Positions 50,261-60,027 of a stretch of 64,000 bases of DNA are shown piece after piece. The position numbers were made by a program, and so were the translations under genes. Positions within the stretch are counted from its first letter, which is position 1; every line of letters begins with the position of its first letter. The DNA comes from Rhizobiales bacterium TMED168 (GTDB lineage Bacteria; Pseudomonadota; Alphaproteobacteria; MED-G09), in the NCBI GenBank assembly GCA_002170885.2, contig NHHR02000013.1:10314-74313 (forward strand), written 5' to 3'. Under the pieces are notes generated by a model. It had not been told where the DNA came from, did not search any database, and was given only the letters and a program-made list of their open reading frames with translations.

Positions 50261-51364
50261 TTAAACTCTCATCGGCATAAGCACGTAAGTTGCTTGAGCG
50301 TCATCTGAATCAGTTATTAGTGCTGGAGATCCAGACCCCTCTAAAGAAAATAATATATTTGGGCCATCAATTTGACTCGATATATCCAATAAATATCTTG
50401 CATTAAAACCAATCTCTAATTCCTCATAATTATACTCAACTGGATTTTTTTCAATTGCTTTACCTGCATCAGGATTAATTACAGTGAGAGTTAGAGCGCC
50501 ATCTTTTAACAAAAATTTAACAGCTTTTGATTTATCAGACGATATTGTTGCTACTCTATCTATTGAAGAAGCAAAAACTTTAGTATCGATTAATAACTCT
50601 TTATCATTATTTTTAGGAATAACTCTTTCATAATCTGGGAAGGTTCCATCAATTAATTTAGATGTTAACTGAACATCATTAAAATTAAATTGTATTTTTG
50701 TATCAGAAACTTTTATTTCTAGTTCATCAGAAGAATCCTCTATAAGCTTTCTGACTTCTCCAATAGTTTTCCTAGGTATAATAATACTTGGCATATCTTC
50801 GGCACCTAGAGGTAAATCTGATTTAATACATGCTAACCTGTGACCATCTGTAGCCACTGATCTAAGCTCATTATCTACAGAATGAAGAAAAATTCCATTT
50901 AAGTAATACCTAGTTTCCTCTGTTGAGATCGCAAATCTAGTTTTATCTATCAGCCTTGCTAAATCACTAGTATCTATAGTAAACCCACAAGGCATTTCTC
51001 CGGACGACATTTCCGGAAAATCTTCATCTGGCAAGGATGGTAAATCAAAATTAGACTGTCCAGACCTTATCTCCATTTGATCATTATTGTTTAGCTCCAT
51101 ATCTATAAGAGAGCCCTCAGGAATTTTTCTAACAATATCATAAAGGGTGTGAGCAGAAACAGTTGTTGATCCTGGCTTTAAAACATTGGCATTGATGGCT
51201 TCAATAATTTCTAAATCTAAATCTGTCGCAATTAACGAAATATTCTTTTCATTAGCATCAATTTTTACATTTGACAAAATTGGTATGGTATTTCTTCTTT
51301 CAACAACACTTTGAACGTGATTGAGCGCTTTTAGAAGTATACCCCTGTCAATTGATATCTTCAT
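50261..51364 (-). CDS. dnaN: DNA polymerase III sliding clamp beta
   Basis: The 367-aa clamp protein begins MKISIDRGILLKALNHV, has VERRNTIPILSNVKI and NARYLLDIS, and ends with the family-typical YVLMPMRV. It dimerises around DNA to hold polymerase III. The ATG at 51364 is chosen over a TTG four codons upstream because GGAG lies 6 nt before it. Confidence 0.97.
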   Translation of the reverse strand: MKISIDRGILLKALNHVQSVVERRNTIPILSNVKIDANEKNISLIATDLDLEIIEAINANVLKPGSTTVSAHTLYDIVRKIPEGSLIDMELNNNDQMEIRSGQSNFDLPSLPDEDFPEMSSGEMPCGFTIDTSDLARLIDKTRFAISTEETRYYLNGIFLHSVDNELRSVATDGHRLACIKSDLPLGAEDMPSIIIPRKTIGEVRKLIEDSSDELEIKVSDTKIQFNFNDVQLTSKLIDGTFPDYERVIPKNNDKELLIDTKVFASSIDRVATISSDKSKAVKFLLKDGALTLTVINPDAGKAIEKNPVEYNYEELEIGFNARYLLDISSQIDGPNILFSLEGSGSPALITDSDDAQATYVLMPMRV

Positions 51365-51469
51365 AGAAAACTCCAAATAACATAAATAATATAGAGTAAA
51401 AAATTACATTATTAAATAAACGAATCATTGCTATATTATAGCAGAATTTTAATAAAAATCACGGATGAA

Positions 51470-52888
51470 TTAACCTTCTAACGATCTTGACAGAAGGTCA
51501 ACTTCTTCCTGAATAGTTGTATCAGTTCCTTGAAGACTCTCAATTCTTTTTACAGCATGAATTACAGTGGTATGATCACGCCCTCCAAACTTTCTACCTA
51601 TTTCTGGAAGGGATCTAGTTGTTAAAACTTTTGATAAATACATTGCAACTTGTCTAGGCCTAGCAATTGTTCGTGATCTTCTGGCAGATAATAAATCTGA
51701 TAACCTTAAGTTATAATAATCGGCAACTTTTCTTTGAATATCGTCAATTGTAATTCTTCTCTGAGACGCTCTAATTAGATCTTTAAGAACCTCTTGAGCC
51801 ATTTCAGTTGTCAGTGGTCGTCCAACAAAAGATGAGTATGCTATTACTCTATTTAATGCTCCCTCTAAAACTCTGATATTGGAGTCAATTCTTTGTGCTA
51901 AGAATTCTAAAATATTATCTCTAAGGATAATTTCAGGATTATCCTCAATATGTTTTTTAGCTTTTGTTTGAAGAACACCAAGCCTAAGTTCATAATCAGA
52001 TGCATGAATATCTGTTACAAGTCCCCAACCTAACCTAGATCTTATTCTTTCTTCTATACCATCAAGATCGACAGGCGATCTATCAGCTGAAATAACTACC
52101 TGATGATTATGATCAATTAAAGTATTAAATGTATGAAAAAATTCTTCTTGAGTAGAGTCTTTTCCAGCAATAAATTGAATATCATCAACCATTAGAACAT
52201 CTACAGATCTGAATTGCTGTTTAAAAGACATTGTATCTTTAAACCTTAAGGCCTTAATAAATTGATACATAAATTTTTCAGCAGATAAATAAAGGACTTT
52301 TCTCTCGGGCCAATTTTTTTTAATTTCAAGGGCCATAGCATGCATTAAGTGAGTTTTACCTAAACCAACTCCACCATACAAAAAAAGAGGATTAAAAGAA
52401 ACCTTCTTAGCTTCTGTAATTCTTTTTGCAGCTGCATATGCTAATTCGTTAGATCCTCCTACTACAAAATTCTCAAATGATAAATTAGGATCGAGAGGAG
52501 CTCCCAACATGCTATTGTGATCACCATTTTCCTTATCAACAAGATTAGCGGGAATAATTGATTTCTTTGAAATAATAGATTTTTTTACTGAATTATTGTC
52601 TCTTTCATTATCCTCTTTAAATTTTTGCAATTCAAATATGATAGAAGAAACTGGAACCAAATCATTCTTCAAAATACTCAAAATTCTATCCGAATAATGA
52701 GTTTGTATCCAATCTTTCATGAATTTAGTTGGAACATAAAGAATTAACTTCTTATCGATTATTTCCCCAAACTCAATATGTTTAAACCAGCTTTTAAATG
52801 TTGCTTCACCTAGCTCTGCTCTTAAGACCGATAATGCTCTGCTCCAGGAACTTTTCATATCAACATCATTAGAAATTTTTTCGTTCAC
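51470..52888 (-). CDS. dnaA: chromosomal replication initiator DnaA
   Basis: The 472-aa AAA+ protein has domain I (WSRALSVLRAELGEATFKSW), the P-loop FLYGGVGLGKTHLMHA, Walker B VDVLMVDDIQF, the arginine-finger region GIEERIRSRLGWGL and the C-terminal DnaA-box-binding signature GGRDHTTVIHAVKRIE. I place the start at GTG 52888 with GAGGG 8 nt before it; a TTG at 52903 is the alternative. It leads dnaA-dnaN-recF-gyrB. Confidence 0.97.
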   Translation of the reverse strand: MNEKISNDVDMKSSWSRALSVLRAELGEATFKSWFKHIEFGEIIDKKLILYVPTKFMKDWIQTHYSDRILSILKNDLVPVSSIIFELQKFKEDNERDNNSVKKSIISKKSIIPANLVDKENGDHNSMLGAPLDPNLSFENFVVGGSNELAYAAAKRITEAKKVSFNPLFLYGGVGLGKTHLMHAMALEIKKNWPERKVLYLSAEKFMYQFIKALRFKDTMSFKQQFRSVDVLMVDDIQFIAGKDSTQEEFFHTFNTLIDHNHQVVISADRSPVDLDGIEERIRSRLGWGLVTDIHASDYELRLGVLQTKAKKHIEDNPEIILRDNILEFLAQRIDSNIRVLEGALNRVIAYSSFVGRPLTTEMAQEVLKDLIRASQRRITIDDIQRKVADYYNLRLSDLLSARRSRTIARPRQVAMYLSKVLTTRSLPEIGRKFGGRDHTTVIHAVKRIESLQGTDTTIQEEVDLLSRSLEG

Positions 52889-53008
52889 TTGGAATACCCT
52901 CAAAAAATTTTATTTAGCAACTTAACTTAATAAGAAACTATTATCGTGAGCATGAAAATAATATTTAACAAGCTCTGCATTAAGACAAATTCTATAAAAT
53001 AAGAAAAT

Positions 53009-53029
53009 CCTCAACAATTACGTTAGAGG
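53009..53029. repeat. imperfect hairpin upstream of dnaA
   Basis: CCTC-AAC pairs with GTT-(A)-GAGG around a 6-nt loop. It lies in the 225-nt gap between dnaA and rpsT and is the only GC-containing stem there. Confidence 0.35.
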
Positions 53030-53032
53030 TGA

Positions 53033-53044
53033 ATCATTAATGAT
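53033..53044. repeat. 12-bp palindrome ATCATTAATGAT upstream of dnaA
   Basis: The perfect palindrome lies 145 nt before the dnaA start, directly beside a GAATC (GANTC) site at 53031-53035. It is a possible regulator site. Confidence 0.35.
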
Positions 53045-53068
53045 GCAATAGGGTAATTTATGAATCTT

Positions 53069-53090
53069 GAAAAAAAATTCATTTTTTTTC
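53069..53090. terminator. A8/T8 inverted repeat after rpsT
   Basis: G-A8-TTCA-T8-C forms a 9-bp AT hairpin that could end transcripts on either strand. It lies 23 nt past the rpsT stop. The stem is almost only A:T, so it is a weak terminator. Confidence 0.35.
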
Positions 53091-53113
53091 TTACAAAGTA
53101 AGTTTTTTATTAA

Positions 53114-53377
53114 TTAAGAAATATTTTTTACTTTTTTAGCAAGACGAGAAACCTTTCTCGCAGCAGTATTTTTATGAAGGATACCTTTTTGAGCAACTTT
53201 CATTATTTTTGGTTGTGCTTTTTTTAGAGCAGTATTAGCTTCTTCGGCATTTCCTGAAGATATAGCTTCCTCAACTTTCTTGATTAAACCTCTCATATTG
53301 GTTATGTGGGATTTATTCCTTGCAGTTCTAGTTGTAATTTTTCTTACCATCTTTTTTGATGATGAAAGATTAGCCAT
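53114..53377 (-). CDS. rpsT: 30S ribosomal protein S20
   Basis: The 87-aa basic protein starts [20 protein letters not shown] and ends with [18 protein letters not shown], the pattern of S20. It binds 16S rRNA in the 30S body. Placement just upstream of dnaA is the standard alphaproteobacterial arrangement. Confidence 0.96.
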   Translation of the reverse strand: MANLSSSKKMVRKITTRTARNKSHITNMRGLIKKVEEAISSGNAEEANTALKKAQPKIMKVAQKGILHKNTAARKVSRLAKKVKNIS

Positions 53378-53459
53378 TTAATGTTACCTCATAAAAATAG
53401 TAGAAATGGGGTTATATTTGTATAGGACTTGTTCGTCAAGGTTTAGAATAAATTTTAAA

Positions 53460-54236
53460 TTATTTATCCTGAAAATCAGCTTTTCTCTTATCTATAAAAG
53501 CTGACATACCTTCTTTTTTATCCTCGGTCGCAAACATAGAATGAAAAAGCCTTCTTTCAAATCTAATACCTTCTGATAAAGTAGTTTCATAAGAACGATT
53601 AACCATTTCTTTAGTCATCATTGTGGCTATCATCGATTTCTCTGAAATAGATTTTGCTACTTCCATAACATCATTTAAAAAACTTTCTGGAGGAAATACT
53701 CTACTAACTAGACCACTTCTTTCTGCTTCTTGAGCATCCATCATTCTGCCTGTAAGACACATATCCATTGATTTGGATTTACCAATAAATCTTGTGAGTC
53801 TTTGACTTCCTCCTGCCCCAGGGCTTACACCCAAATTAATTTCGGGTTGACCAAATTTTGCACTTTCAGATGCTAGAATAAAATCACACATCATAGCTAG
53901 CTCACAACCACCTCCAAGGGCATAACCGGAGACAGCAGCAATAATTGGTTTCCTACAACTTGCAACCCTTTCCCAATTTCTTGTAATAAAGTCTTCCTTA
54001 TATACATCCATATATGTCTTGGGTTGCATTTGTTTTATATCTGCACCCGCAGCGAATGCTTTTTCGGAACCAGTTAAAATCATGCAACGAAGAGAATCAT
54101 CCTTTTCATAATTATCAACCTCTATTAATAATTCATCCATAAGTGAGTCATTAAGAGCATTTAAGGCGTCTGGTCTATTTAAAGATACGGTAATAATACC
54201 GTCAATTTTTTCAACAATTATATTTTCATAAGACAT
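53460..54236 (-). CDS. enoyl-CoA hydratase
   Basis: The 258-aa crotonase has the oxyanion-hole and catalytic features: AFAAGADIKQM, AAVSGYALGGGCELAMMCD and FGQPEINLGVSPGAGGSQRL, with both catalytic Glu residues (CELAM and QPEINLG). The match is to the short-chain enoyl-CoA hydratase (FadB1/PaaF-like) of fatty-acid beta-oxidation. GGAG precedes the ATG. It lies between rpsT and mutM, its usual place in alphaproteobacteria. Confidence 0.92.
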   Translation of the reverse strand: MSYENIIVEKIDGIITVSLNRPDALNALNDSLMDELLIEVDNYEKDDSLRCMILTGSEKAFAAGADIKQMQPKTYMDVYKEDFITRNWERVASCRKPIIAAVSGYALGGGCELAMMCDFILASESAKFGQPEINLGVSPGAGGSQRLTRFIGKSKSMDMCLTGRMMDAQEAERSGLVSRVFPPESFLNDVMEVAKSISEKSMIATMMTKEMVNRSYETTLSEGIRFERRLFHSMFATEDKKEGMSAFIDKRKADFQDK

Positions 54237-54317
54237 ATGAACTCCTAAATATTTAAGAAACTATAAACATATAGTCTATGTAGCTATAAAAATTCAATAA
54301 AATTCTATTTACTTAAA

Positions 54318-55169
54318 TTATTTTTGACATTTTGGACAAAAAAAAGTTGATCTACCTGACTGATTGTATCTTCTAACTATGCCTTCGCAATCTGTTAAAG
54401 AACACTCTTCTTTTTCTCTACCATAAACATTAAATGAAGACTGGAAATATCCCATTTTACCGCTAATATTGGAAAAATCTTTAAGAGTAGAACCACCAAC
54501 ATTAATAGCTTCTTTTATTACCTGATTGATTTTACTAACCAGAGTAATAAGTGGCTTTTTGGGTTTACCGCCTACCCCAACAAATTTCGAACAATTACTT
54601 TTAGGGTTAATTCGAGCCCTGAAAAGTGCTTCACAAACATATATATTACCCAGTCCAGAAATAATATTCTGATCAAGCAGCGCATTTTTTATTGCTTTTT
54701 CTTTATTTAATAATTTCTTTGCTAAATTATCAGCGTTGAAACTATTACTTAATGGCTCAGGGCCTAAAAAAGATAGAAATTTATGCTCATCAGGATCTTC
54801 ATTAGTAAGATCAATATACCCAAATCTTCTAGGATCATTATAAACAATTTTATAGTGATCCAAGTCAATAATAAGATGATCATGTTTTATGGGTTTATAA
54901 TCTTTTGATTTATTTAAGTTTACAACCCTGTAGCTACCAGACATTCCAAGGTGAGATATAATTGTATAATTATTGCTTAATTTAATAAGAATATATTTAG
55001 CACGTCTTCTAATAGATATTATCTTACTGTTAATAATTTTAGAAATAAAATTCTTTGGCCACGGAAATCGCAAACTAAAATTTGAAATATATACCTTATT
55101 TATATTCTCATTAATTATAAATTCCTCTAAACCTCTTTTTACTGTCTCTACCTCTGGTAATTCTGGCAT
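54318..55169 (-). CDS. mutM: formamidopyrimidine-DNA glycosylase
   Basis: The 283-aa repair enzyme removes 8-oxoguanine. The N-terminus MPELPEVETVKRGLE supplies the catalytic Pro and Glu. It has the DPRRFGYIDL block, DQNIISGLGNIYVCEALF and a zinc finger C-x4-C...C-x2-C (EECSLTDCEG, FFCPKCQK); the x4 spacing is normal for alphaproteobacteria. It is divergent from ubiE. Confidence 0.96.
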   Translation of the reverse strand: MPELPEVETVKRGLEEFIINENINKVYISNFSLRFPWPKNFISKIINSKIISIRRRAKYILIKLSNNYTIISHLGMSGSYRVVNLNKSKDYKPIKHDHLIIDLDHYKIVYNDPRRFGYIDLTNEDPDEHKFLSFLGPEPLSNSFNADNLAKKLLNKEKAIKNALLDQNIISGLGNIYVCEALFRARINPKSNCSKFVGVGGKPKKPLITLVSKINQVIKEAINVGGSTLKDFSNISGKMGYFQSSFNVYGREKEECSLTDCEGIVRRYNQSGRSTFFCPKCQK

Positions 55170-55240
55170 ATTAATTTTAACTCCGAGATGGTAAAATTGA
55201 AAACTTAGGTTTATGTTCTCTTAGAAAGGTTAATATTGCA

Positions 55241-55975
55241 ATGGAAGAAAGTAATTTTGGTTTTAAAAAATATAGTAAAAAAGAGCACTCCTCAAAAGTA
55301 AAAGATGTTTTTAATAAAGTGGCAAATAAATATGACCTAATGAATGATATTATGTCTCTTGGTATGCAAAGGTTATGGAAAAGAGAATTTATTGAATATA
55401 TAGATCCAAAAAAAAATGAAAATTTAAACTTTGTAGATCTTGCCGGAGGAACGGGAGATATAGGAAGAAGGATTTTATTAAAATTTAAAAAAAATATTTC
55501 TGTGAATATCATTGATATAAATAAAGAAATGCTAAGTGAAGGACAAAATTCTTCCGATTATAATAATCTCAGCTTTATTTGCTCATCAGGCGAGGAAATT
55601 TCAATAGATGATAATTATGCTGATGTTGTTACTATTTCGTTTGGAATAAGGAATATGAGTGATAGGGATAAATGCTTAGAAGAGTGTTATAGAATACTCA
55701 AACCTGGTGGAATTTTTGTATGCATGGAATTCTCTTTACCTAAAGATATAGTTTTAAGAAATTTTTATGATGCTTGGTCATATGGTGTGATACCAAAAAT
55801 TGGTAAGTTAGTAGTTGGAGATGAAAAGCCGTATCAATATTTAGTTGATAGTATTAGAACTTTTCCTTCGAATGAAGAATTTAATGAAATGATTGTTAAG
55901 GCAGGTTTTAAGAATACTTCCATACGTCAACTAACAGGTAATATAGTTTGTATCTATAGAGGTGAAAAAATTTAG
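55241..55975 (+). CDS. ubiE: ubiquinone/menaquinone biosynthesis C-methyltransferase UbiE
   Basis: The 244-aa SAM-dependent enzyme has VFNKVANKYDLMNDIMSLG, the SAM motif VDLAGGTGDIGRRI, ISFGIRNMSDR and LKPGGIFVCMEFS. It methylates the quinone ring. It starts the operon ubiE-ubiB-coaBC-dut and its TAG abuts the ubiB start. Confidence 0.96.
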   Translation: MEESNFGFKKYSKKEHSSKVKDVFNKVANKYDLMNDIMSLGMQRLWKREFIEYIDPKKNENLNFVDLAGGTGDIGRRILLKFKKNISVNIIDINKEMLSEGQNSSDYNNLSFICSSGEEISIDDNYADVVTISFGIRNMSDRDKCLEECYRILKPGGIFVCMEFSLPKDIVLRNFYDAWSYGVIPKIGKLVVGDEKPYQYLVDSIRTFPSNEEFNEMIVKAGFKNTSIRQLTGNIVCIYRGEKI

Positions 55976-57529
55976 TTGTTTTCTTTTTTTAAAATCATAC
56001 GTCTTTTAAAAAGTGGTTTTATTCTCTCAAGTCAAGAAGGTCTGCTACCTAATGATATTGTTAAATCACTTCCTAAAATAATTAGGATACTTCTAAAATT
56101 TTTATCAAAGAGAAATAAATATAATTTATCAGAGTCACTTCAAAAACTTGGACCAACTTGGACAAAAATGGGACAATTTCTTTCAACTAGACCTGACATT
56201 ATTGGAGAGAAGTTATCCACTCAATTAAGAGAATTACAAGATGATCTTCCTCCTTTTGAAATGAAATATGTTGAGGAATATTTAGAAGAATCTTTTGGAA
56301 AGAGTTATAAAGAAATATTTAAGAAAATTGATCCTCCGATTGCAGCAGCTTCAATAGCACAAGTTCACAAAGCAAGAGTTAATATAGATGGTAAGAATAA
56401 AAATATTGCTCTAAAAATTTTAAGACCAAAAATTTTAGAAAAGATAAAAAAAGATCTTGGGGATTTCTATTTCGCAGCAAAATTCTTGGAAAAAATTTCT
56501 AGTGAGGCAAGAAGACTGCGATTAGTTGAAATTGTTAGAACACTTGAGGAAAGTCTTTTTATGGAAGTGGACCTCAGGTTAGAGGGTGCGGCTCAATCTG
56601 AAATTATTGAAAATACCGAAAATGACGATTTTATTAGAGTTCCAAAAATATACTGGGAATTAACATCTAAAAATATTCTTGCTACTGAATGGGTTGATTC
56701 ATTTTCTTCAAAAGATATTGAAGAGATAAAGAAAGCTAAAATTAGTTTTGAAGATATTGCAGAAAATATAATGAAAACTTTTTTAGTATTAGCAATAAGA
56801 GATGGTTTTTTTCATGCGGATATGCATCAAGGGAATTTATTTATAAATAGAGACTCTTCTGTAATTCCAGTTGATTTTGGAATTATGGGAAGACTTAATA
56901 TTGATAGTAGGAGATATCTTCTTGAAATTTTAAGTGGTTTTATAAATAAGAATTATAGAAAAATTGCCGATATTCACTTTGAGGCAGGTTATGTTCCAAA
57001 AAATCAAGATAAAGATAAATTTGCACAGGCACTAAGGTCAATTGGTGAACCGATATTAGGTCAAAATTCAGATAAAATATCAATGGGTCATCTTCTTTCA
57101 CAGCTCTTTGAGATTACCAATCAATTTAATATGAAAACTCAGCCTCAACTTTTGTTGCTTCAAAAAACAATGGTTGTGACAGAAGGAGTAGCAAGAGAGT
57201 TTAATCCAAAACTTAATATTTGGAGTCTCTCTGAGCCGGTTTTAAATGACCTCGAAAATATTAATTTCTCAACTTTTTCAAAAATATCTTTTAATAAACA
57301 AAAAAATATCTCTCCCAAAGAAATTTATTCATCAATAATAAAAGAAATTGAAAAAACAAAAAATGATTTTAGTAAAATAAATAACGCATTTGGAGAGGGT
57401 GGTTTAAAACTTGACGAAAATAGTATCAGTTTGATAAAAAAAAATAAGGATACAAATTTATCATCTTTTAAAAAAATAATTATAATTTTAACACTGATAG
57501 TTATTTCTATCCTATTGATAAATATATAA
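55976..57529 (+). CDS. ubiB: ubiquinone biosynthesis kinase-like protein UbiB
   Basis: The 517-aa ABC1/ADCK-like protein has the KxGQ motif KMGQFLSTRPDII, the A-rich loop AAASIAQVHKARV, EVDLRLEGAAQ, HADMHQGNLFI and VPVDFGIMGRL, and a C-terminal membrane helix (about 496-515). It helps ubiquinone assembly by an ATP-dependent role. It appears to start with TTG directly after the ubiE stop, since no nearby ATG fits. Confidence 0.95.
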   Translation: MFSFFKIIRLLKSGFILSSQEGLLPNDIVKSLPKIIRILLKFLSKRNKYNLSESLQKLGPTWTKMGQFLSTRPDIIGEKLSTQLRELQDDLPPFEMKYVEEYLEESFGKSYKEIFKKIDPPIAAASIAQVHKARVNIDGKNKNIALKILRPKILEKIKKDLGDFYFAAKFLEKISSEARRLRLVEIVRTLEESLFMEVDLRLEGAAQSEIIENTENDDFIRVPKIYWELTSKNILATEWVDSFSSKDIEEIKKAKISFEDIAENIMKTFLVLAIRDGFFHADMHQGNLFINRDSSVIPVDFGIMGRLNIDSRRYLLEILSGFINKNYRKIADIHFEAGYVPKNQDKDKFAQALRSIGEPILGQNSDKISMGHLLSQLFEITNQFNMKTQPQLLLLQKTMVVTEGVAREFNPKLNIWSLSEPVLNDLENINFSTFSKISFNKQKNISPKEIYSSIIKEIEKTKNDFSKINNAFGEGGLKLDENSISLIKKNKDTNLSSFKKIIIILTLIVISILLINI

Positions 57530-57603
57530 ATATTATAAATCTACAAAAGTTTAGTATCATATATTTATAGCTTTTATGAACCTTTTAAGTTAAAGAAATA
57601 ATC

Positions 57604-58806
57604 ATGAAAAAAATCCTGTTAATAGTCAGTGGAGGTATTGCAGCTTACAGGTCCCTTGATCTTATAAGAGAAATTAAGAGAAGGGGAGATAACGTAACCT
57701 GCGTATTAACAAATAGTGCTACAAAATTTGTACAGCCTCTATCCTTTGCCTCTCTTTCTCAGAATAAAGTTTATACAAATCTTTTTGATTTAGAAAACGA
57801 GAGTAAAATCGGTCATATTAAACTATCTCGTGATGCTGATTTGATTGTTCTTGCTCCTGCAACTGCAAACATTTTAGCAAAAATGGTACATGGAATTTCT
57901 GATAGCTTAGCAACCTCAATACTATTAGCGAACAATAAACCTTTATTAATTGCTCCATCAATGAATGTAAAAATGTGGAATAATCCAGCAACTATAAAAA
58001 ATATTGAGTCTTTAAAAAAAGATGGTCATATTTTTGTAGGGCCAGATGATGGCGAAATGGCTTGCGGAGAAACTGGCTCAGGAAAAATGTCAAAAGTCGA
58101 TGAAATTTATAAAGAAATTAGCTATTTAATTAATTCATCTCCCCTAAAAGGAAGAAAAGCCATAATAACATCTGGACCAACTATTGAGCCAATTGATCCT
58201 GTTCGTTTTATTTCAAATAGGTCTTCAGGAAAACAAGGCCATGCTATTGCCTCACTCTTAAGTAAACTTGGAGCAGAGACCCATCTAATCACAGGTCCAG
58301 TTAATATACCTTATCCTGAGAATATTAAAGTTACAGAAATAGATACGGCTGAAGAAATGTTAAATGCCTGTATGAGATCATTGCCTGCAGATATTTCAAT
58401 CTTTGCAGCAGCAGTATCGGATTGGAGGGCTGCGAATCAGTCACCAAAAAAAATTAAGAAATCTAATAATAGAAATACTGATATGAATATTTTATTTGAA
58501 CAGAATGCCGATATTTTGAAAACTATCAGTAAAACTAATAAGAATAGACCAAAATTAGTTGTTGGCTTCACTCTTGAGACAGAAAATCTTATTGAGTCCG
58601 CCAGAAGTAAAATGACCGACAAATCATGTGATTGGATTATTGCAAATAATCACATTCAAAATAATAAAAGTGTATTTGATAGCGAAATGAATGAGGTTAC
58701 ATTTTTAGCAAATACTTTAGAAGAAAATTGGGGTTTGATTAGTAAAAAGAGTGTTGCAGAAAAACTATGCAATAAAATTATTGAATACTTTGATAATGCA
58801 GCATGA
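57604..58806 (+). CDS. coaBC: bifunctional phosphopantothenoylcysteine decarboxylase/ligase
   Basis: The 400-aa protein makes 4'-phosphopantetheine for coenzyme A. The CoaC half has LLIVSGGIAAYRSLDLIR, the catalytic His in IGHIKLSRDADLIVLAPAT, and ACGETGSGKM. The CoaB half has ITSGPTIEPIDPVRFISNRS, AAAVSDWR and DWIIANN. It overlaps dut by 4 nt. Confidence 0.96.
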   Translation: MKKILLIVSGGIAAYRSLDLIREIKRRGDNVTCVLTNSATKFVQPLSFASLSQNKVYTNLFDLENESKIGHIKLSRDADLIVLAPATANILAKMVHGISDSLATSILLANNKPLLIAPSMNVKMWNNPATIKNIESLKKDGHIFVGPDDGEMACGETGSGKMSKVDEIYKEISYLINSSPLKGRKAIITSGPTIEPIDPVRFISNRSSGKQGHAIASLLSKLGAETHLITGPVNIPYPENIKVTEIDTAEEMLNACMRSLPADISIFAAAVSDWRAANQSPKKIKKSNNRNTDMNILFEQNADILKTISKTNKNRPKLVVGFTLETENLIESARSKMTDKSCDWIIANNHIQNNKSVFDSEMNEVTFLANTLEENWGLISKKSVAEKLCNKIIEYFDNAA

Positions 58807-59252
58807 GAAATTTAAAAATTAAAATCCTAGATAATGGCATTGGCCTTCCTCTACCAAAATACGAATCATCTGGAGCTGCTGGTTTAGACCTAATGGCAGC
58901 AATAAAGGAAAATCAAAAAATTCTAATTTCTCCTGGAAAAGCGGAAATGATTCCTTCTGGAATAGCTATTACAATTCCTGAGGGTTTTGAGGCTCAAATA
59001 AGACCTCGCTCTGGATTAGCTTCAAAAAATGGAATAACTGTTTTAAATTCACCTGGTACTATTGATAGTGACTATAGGGGAGAGATTTTAATTATGCTTA
59101 TAAATCATAGCAAAAAAAAATTTGAAATTTCTAGAGGCATGAGAATTGCACAAATGGTTATTTCAAAGATTGAGCAATTCAATTTGATCTCTGTTGATGA
59201 GTTAGGAATGACAAATAGAGGAAAAGATGGTTTTGGTTCAACAGGAAGCTGA
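58803..59252 (+). CDS. dut: deoxyuridine 5'-triphosphate nucleotidohydrolase
   Basis: The 149-aa trimeric dUTPase has all five motifs: SSGAAGLDLMA, RPRSGLASKNG, NSPGTIDSDYRGEI, RGMRIAQMVI and the C-terminal RGKDGFGSTGS. It keeps uracil out of DNA and supplies dUMP. It follows coaBC with overlap. Confidence 0.97.
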   Translation: MRNLKIKILDNGIGLPLPKYESSGAAGLDLMAAIKENQKILISPGKAEMIPSGIAITIPEGFEAQIRPRSGLASKNGITVLNSPGTIDSDYRGEILIMLINHSKKKFEISRGMRIAQMVISKIEQFNLISVDELGMTNRGKDGFGSTGS

Positions 59253-59259
59253 ACAAAAA

Positions 59260-60021
59260 ATGACAAAAGATGATTCTCTAAAAAGATATTCAAGCCACTT
59301 AGTTTTGAAAGAGATAGGTGGTCACGGACAAAATTTAATCAAAAATTCTAAGGTCCTAATAATAGGGCTTGGAGGACTAGGCTCTCCTGTCCTTCAGTAT
59401 TCTATTGGTTCTGGTATTGGTACTATAGGATTAATTGATAATGATGTAGTAGATGTATCTAATCTTCACAGACAGACAATTTTTTCAATGGTTGATATAG
59501 GAAAGTATAAAGTAGATATTGCAAAAGAATACTCTAATAAAATTAACTCTAATACAAAAATTATTTCCTATAAATATAGATTGAATAAAAAGAATGCAGA
59601 AAAAATAATTAATAAATTCGACTTTGTTGTTGATTGTACCGATAATCACCAAAGTAAATTAATTATTAATGATGAATGTTATAATTCAAAAAAACCATTA
59701 ATTTATGGTTCAGTTGCTGGCTTTTTTGGACAAGTTTCAACTTTTAAATCTTACAAAAATAATAAGAAAAATATTCCTTACCCATCTTATAGGAGTATGA
59801 AAATATTGAATAATAATGAAGAGGATTGTAATCACAACGGAATATTAGGACCCATTGCTGGGGTTATTGGATCCTTACAAGCAACAGAATTAATTAAACA
59901 GATTATTGGTCATGAGGATAATTTATTAGGTAAGCTACTTATTTTTGACGGATTGACAAATAATACAAGAATAATAAAAATGAAAAACAATCTCGATAAT
60001 ATGGCCACTAGGATAAAATAA
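59260..60021 (+). CDS. MoeB/ThiF-family adenylyltransferase
   Basis: The 253-aa E1-like protein has RYSSHLVLKEIGGHGQ, the nucleotide-binding VLIIGLGGLGSPV, GLIDNDVVDVSNLHRQ and VDCTDNH, then CNHNGILGPIAGVIGS. It probably activates the C-terminus of MoaD or ThiS for sulfur transfer; which one cannot be told, and no rhodanese domain is attached. The ATG at 59260 is preferred over one at 59227 that overlaps dut. The dut-moeB adjacency is common in alphaproteobacteria. Confidence 0.85.
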   Translation: MTKDDSLKRYSSHLVLKEIGGHGQNLIKNSKVLIIGLGGLGSPVLQYSIGSGIGTIGLIDNDVVDVSNLHRQTIFSMVDIGKYKVDIAKEYSNKINSNTKIISYKYRLNKKNAEKIINKFDFVVDCTDNHQSKLIINDECYNSKKPLIYGSVAGFFGQVSTFKSYKNNKKNIPYPSYRSMKILNNNEEDCNHNGILGPIAGVIGSLQATELIKQIIGHEDNLLGKLLIFDGLTNNTRIIKMKNNLDNMATRIK

Positions 60022-60027
60022 GAAAAT

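Noticed and set aside
54318..54400. Odd C-x4-C spacing in the MutM zinc finger
   Set aside because: This spacing is normal in alphaproteobacterial MutM proteins, so it is not a defect.
56213..56221. DnaA-box-like TTATCCACT
   Set aside because: A single 8-of-9 match inside the ubiB coding region with no cluster of further boxes; expected by chance.
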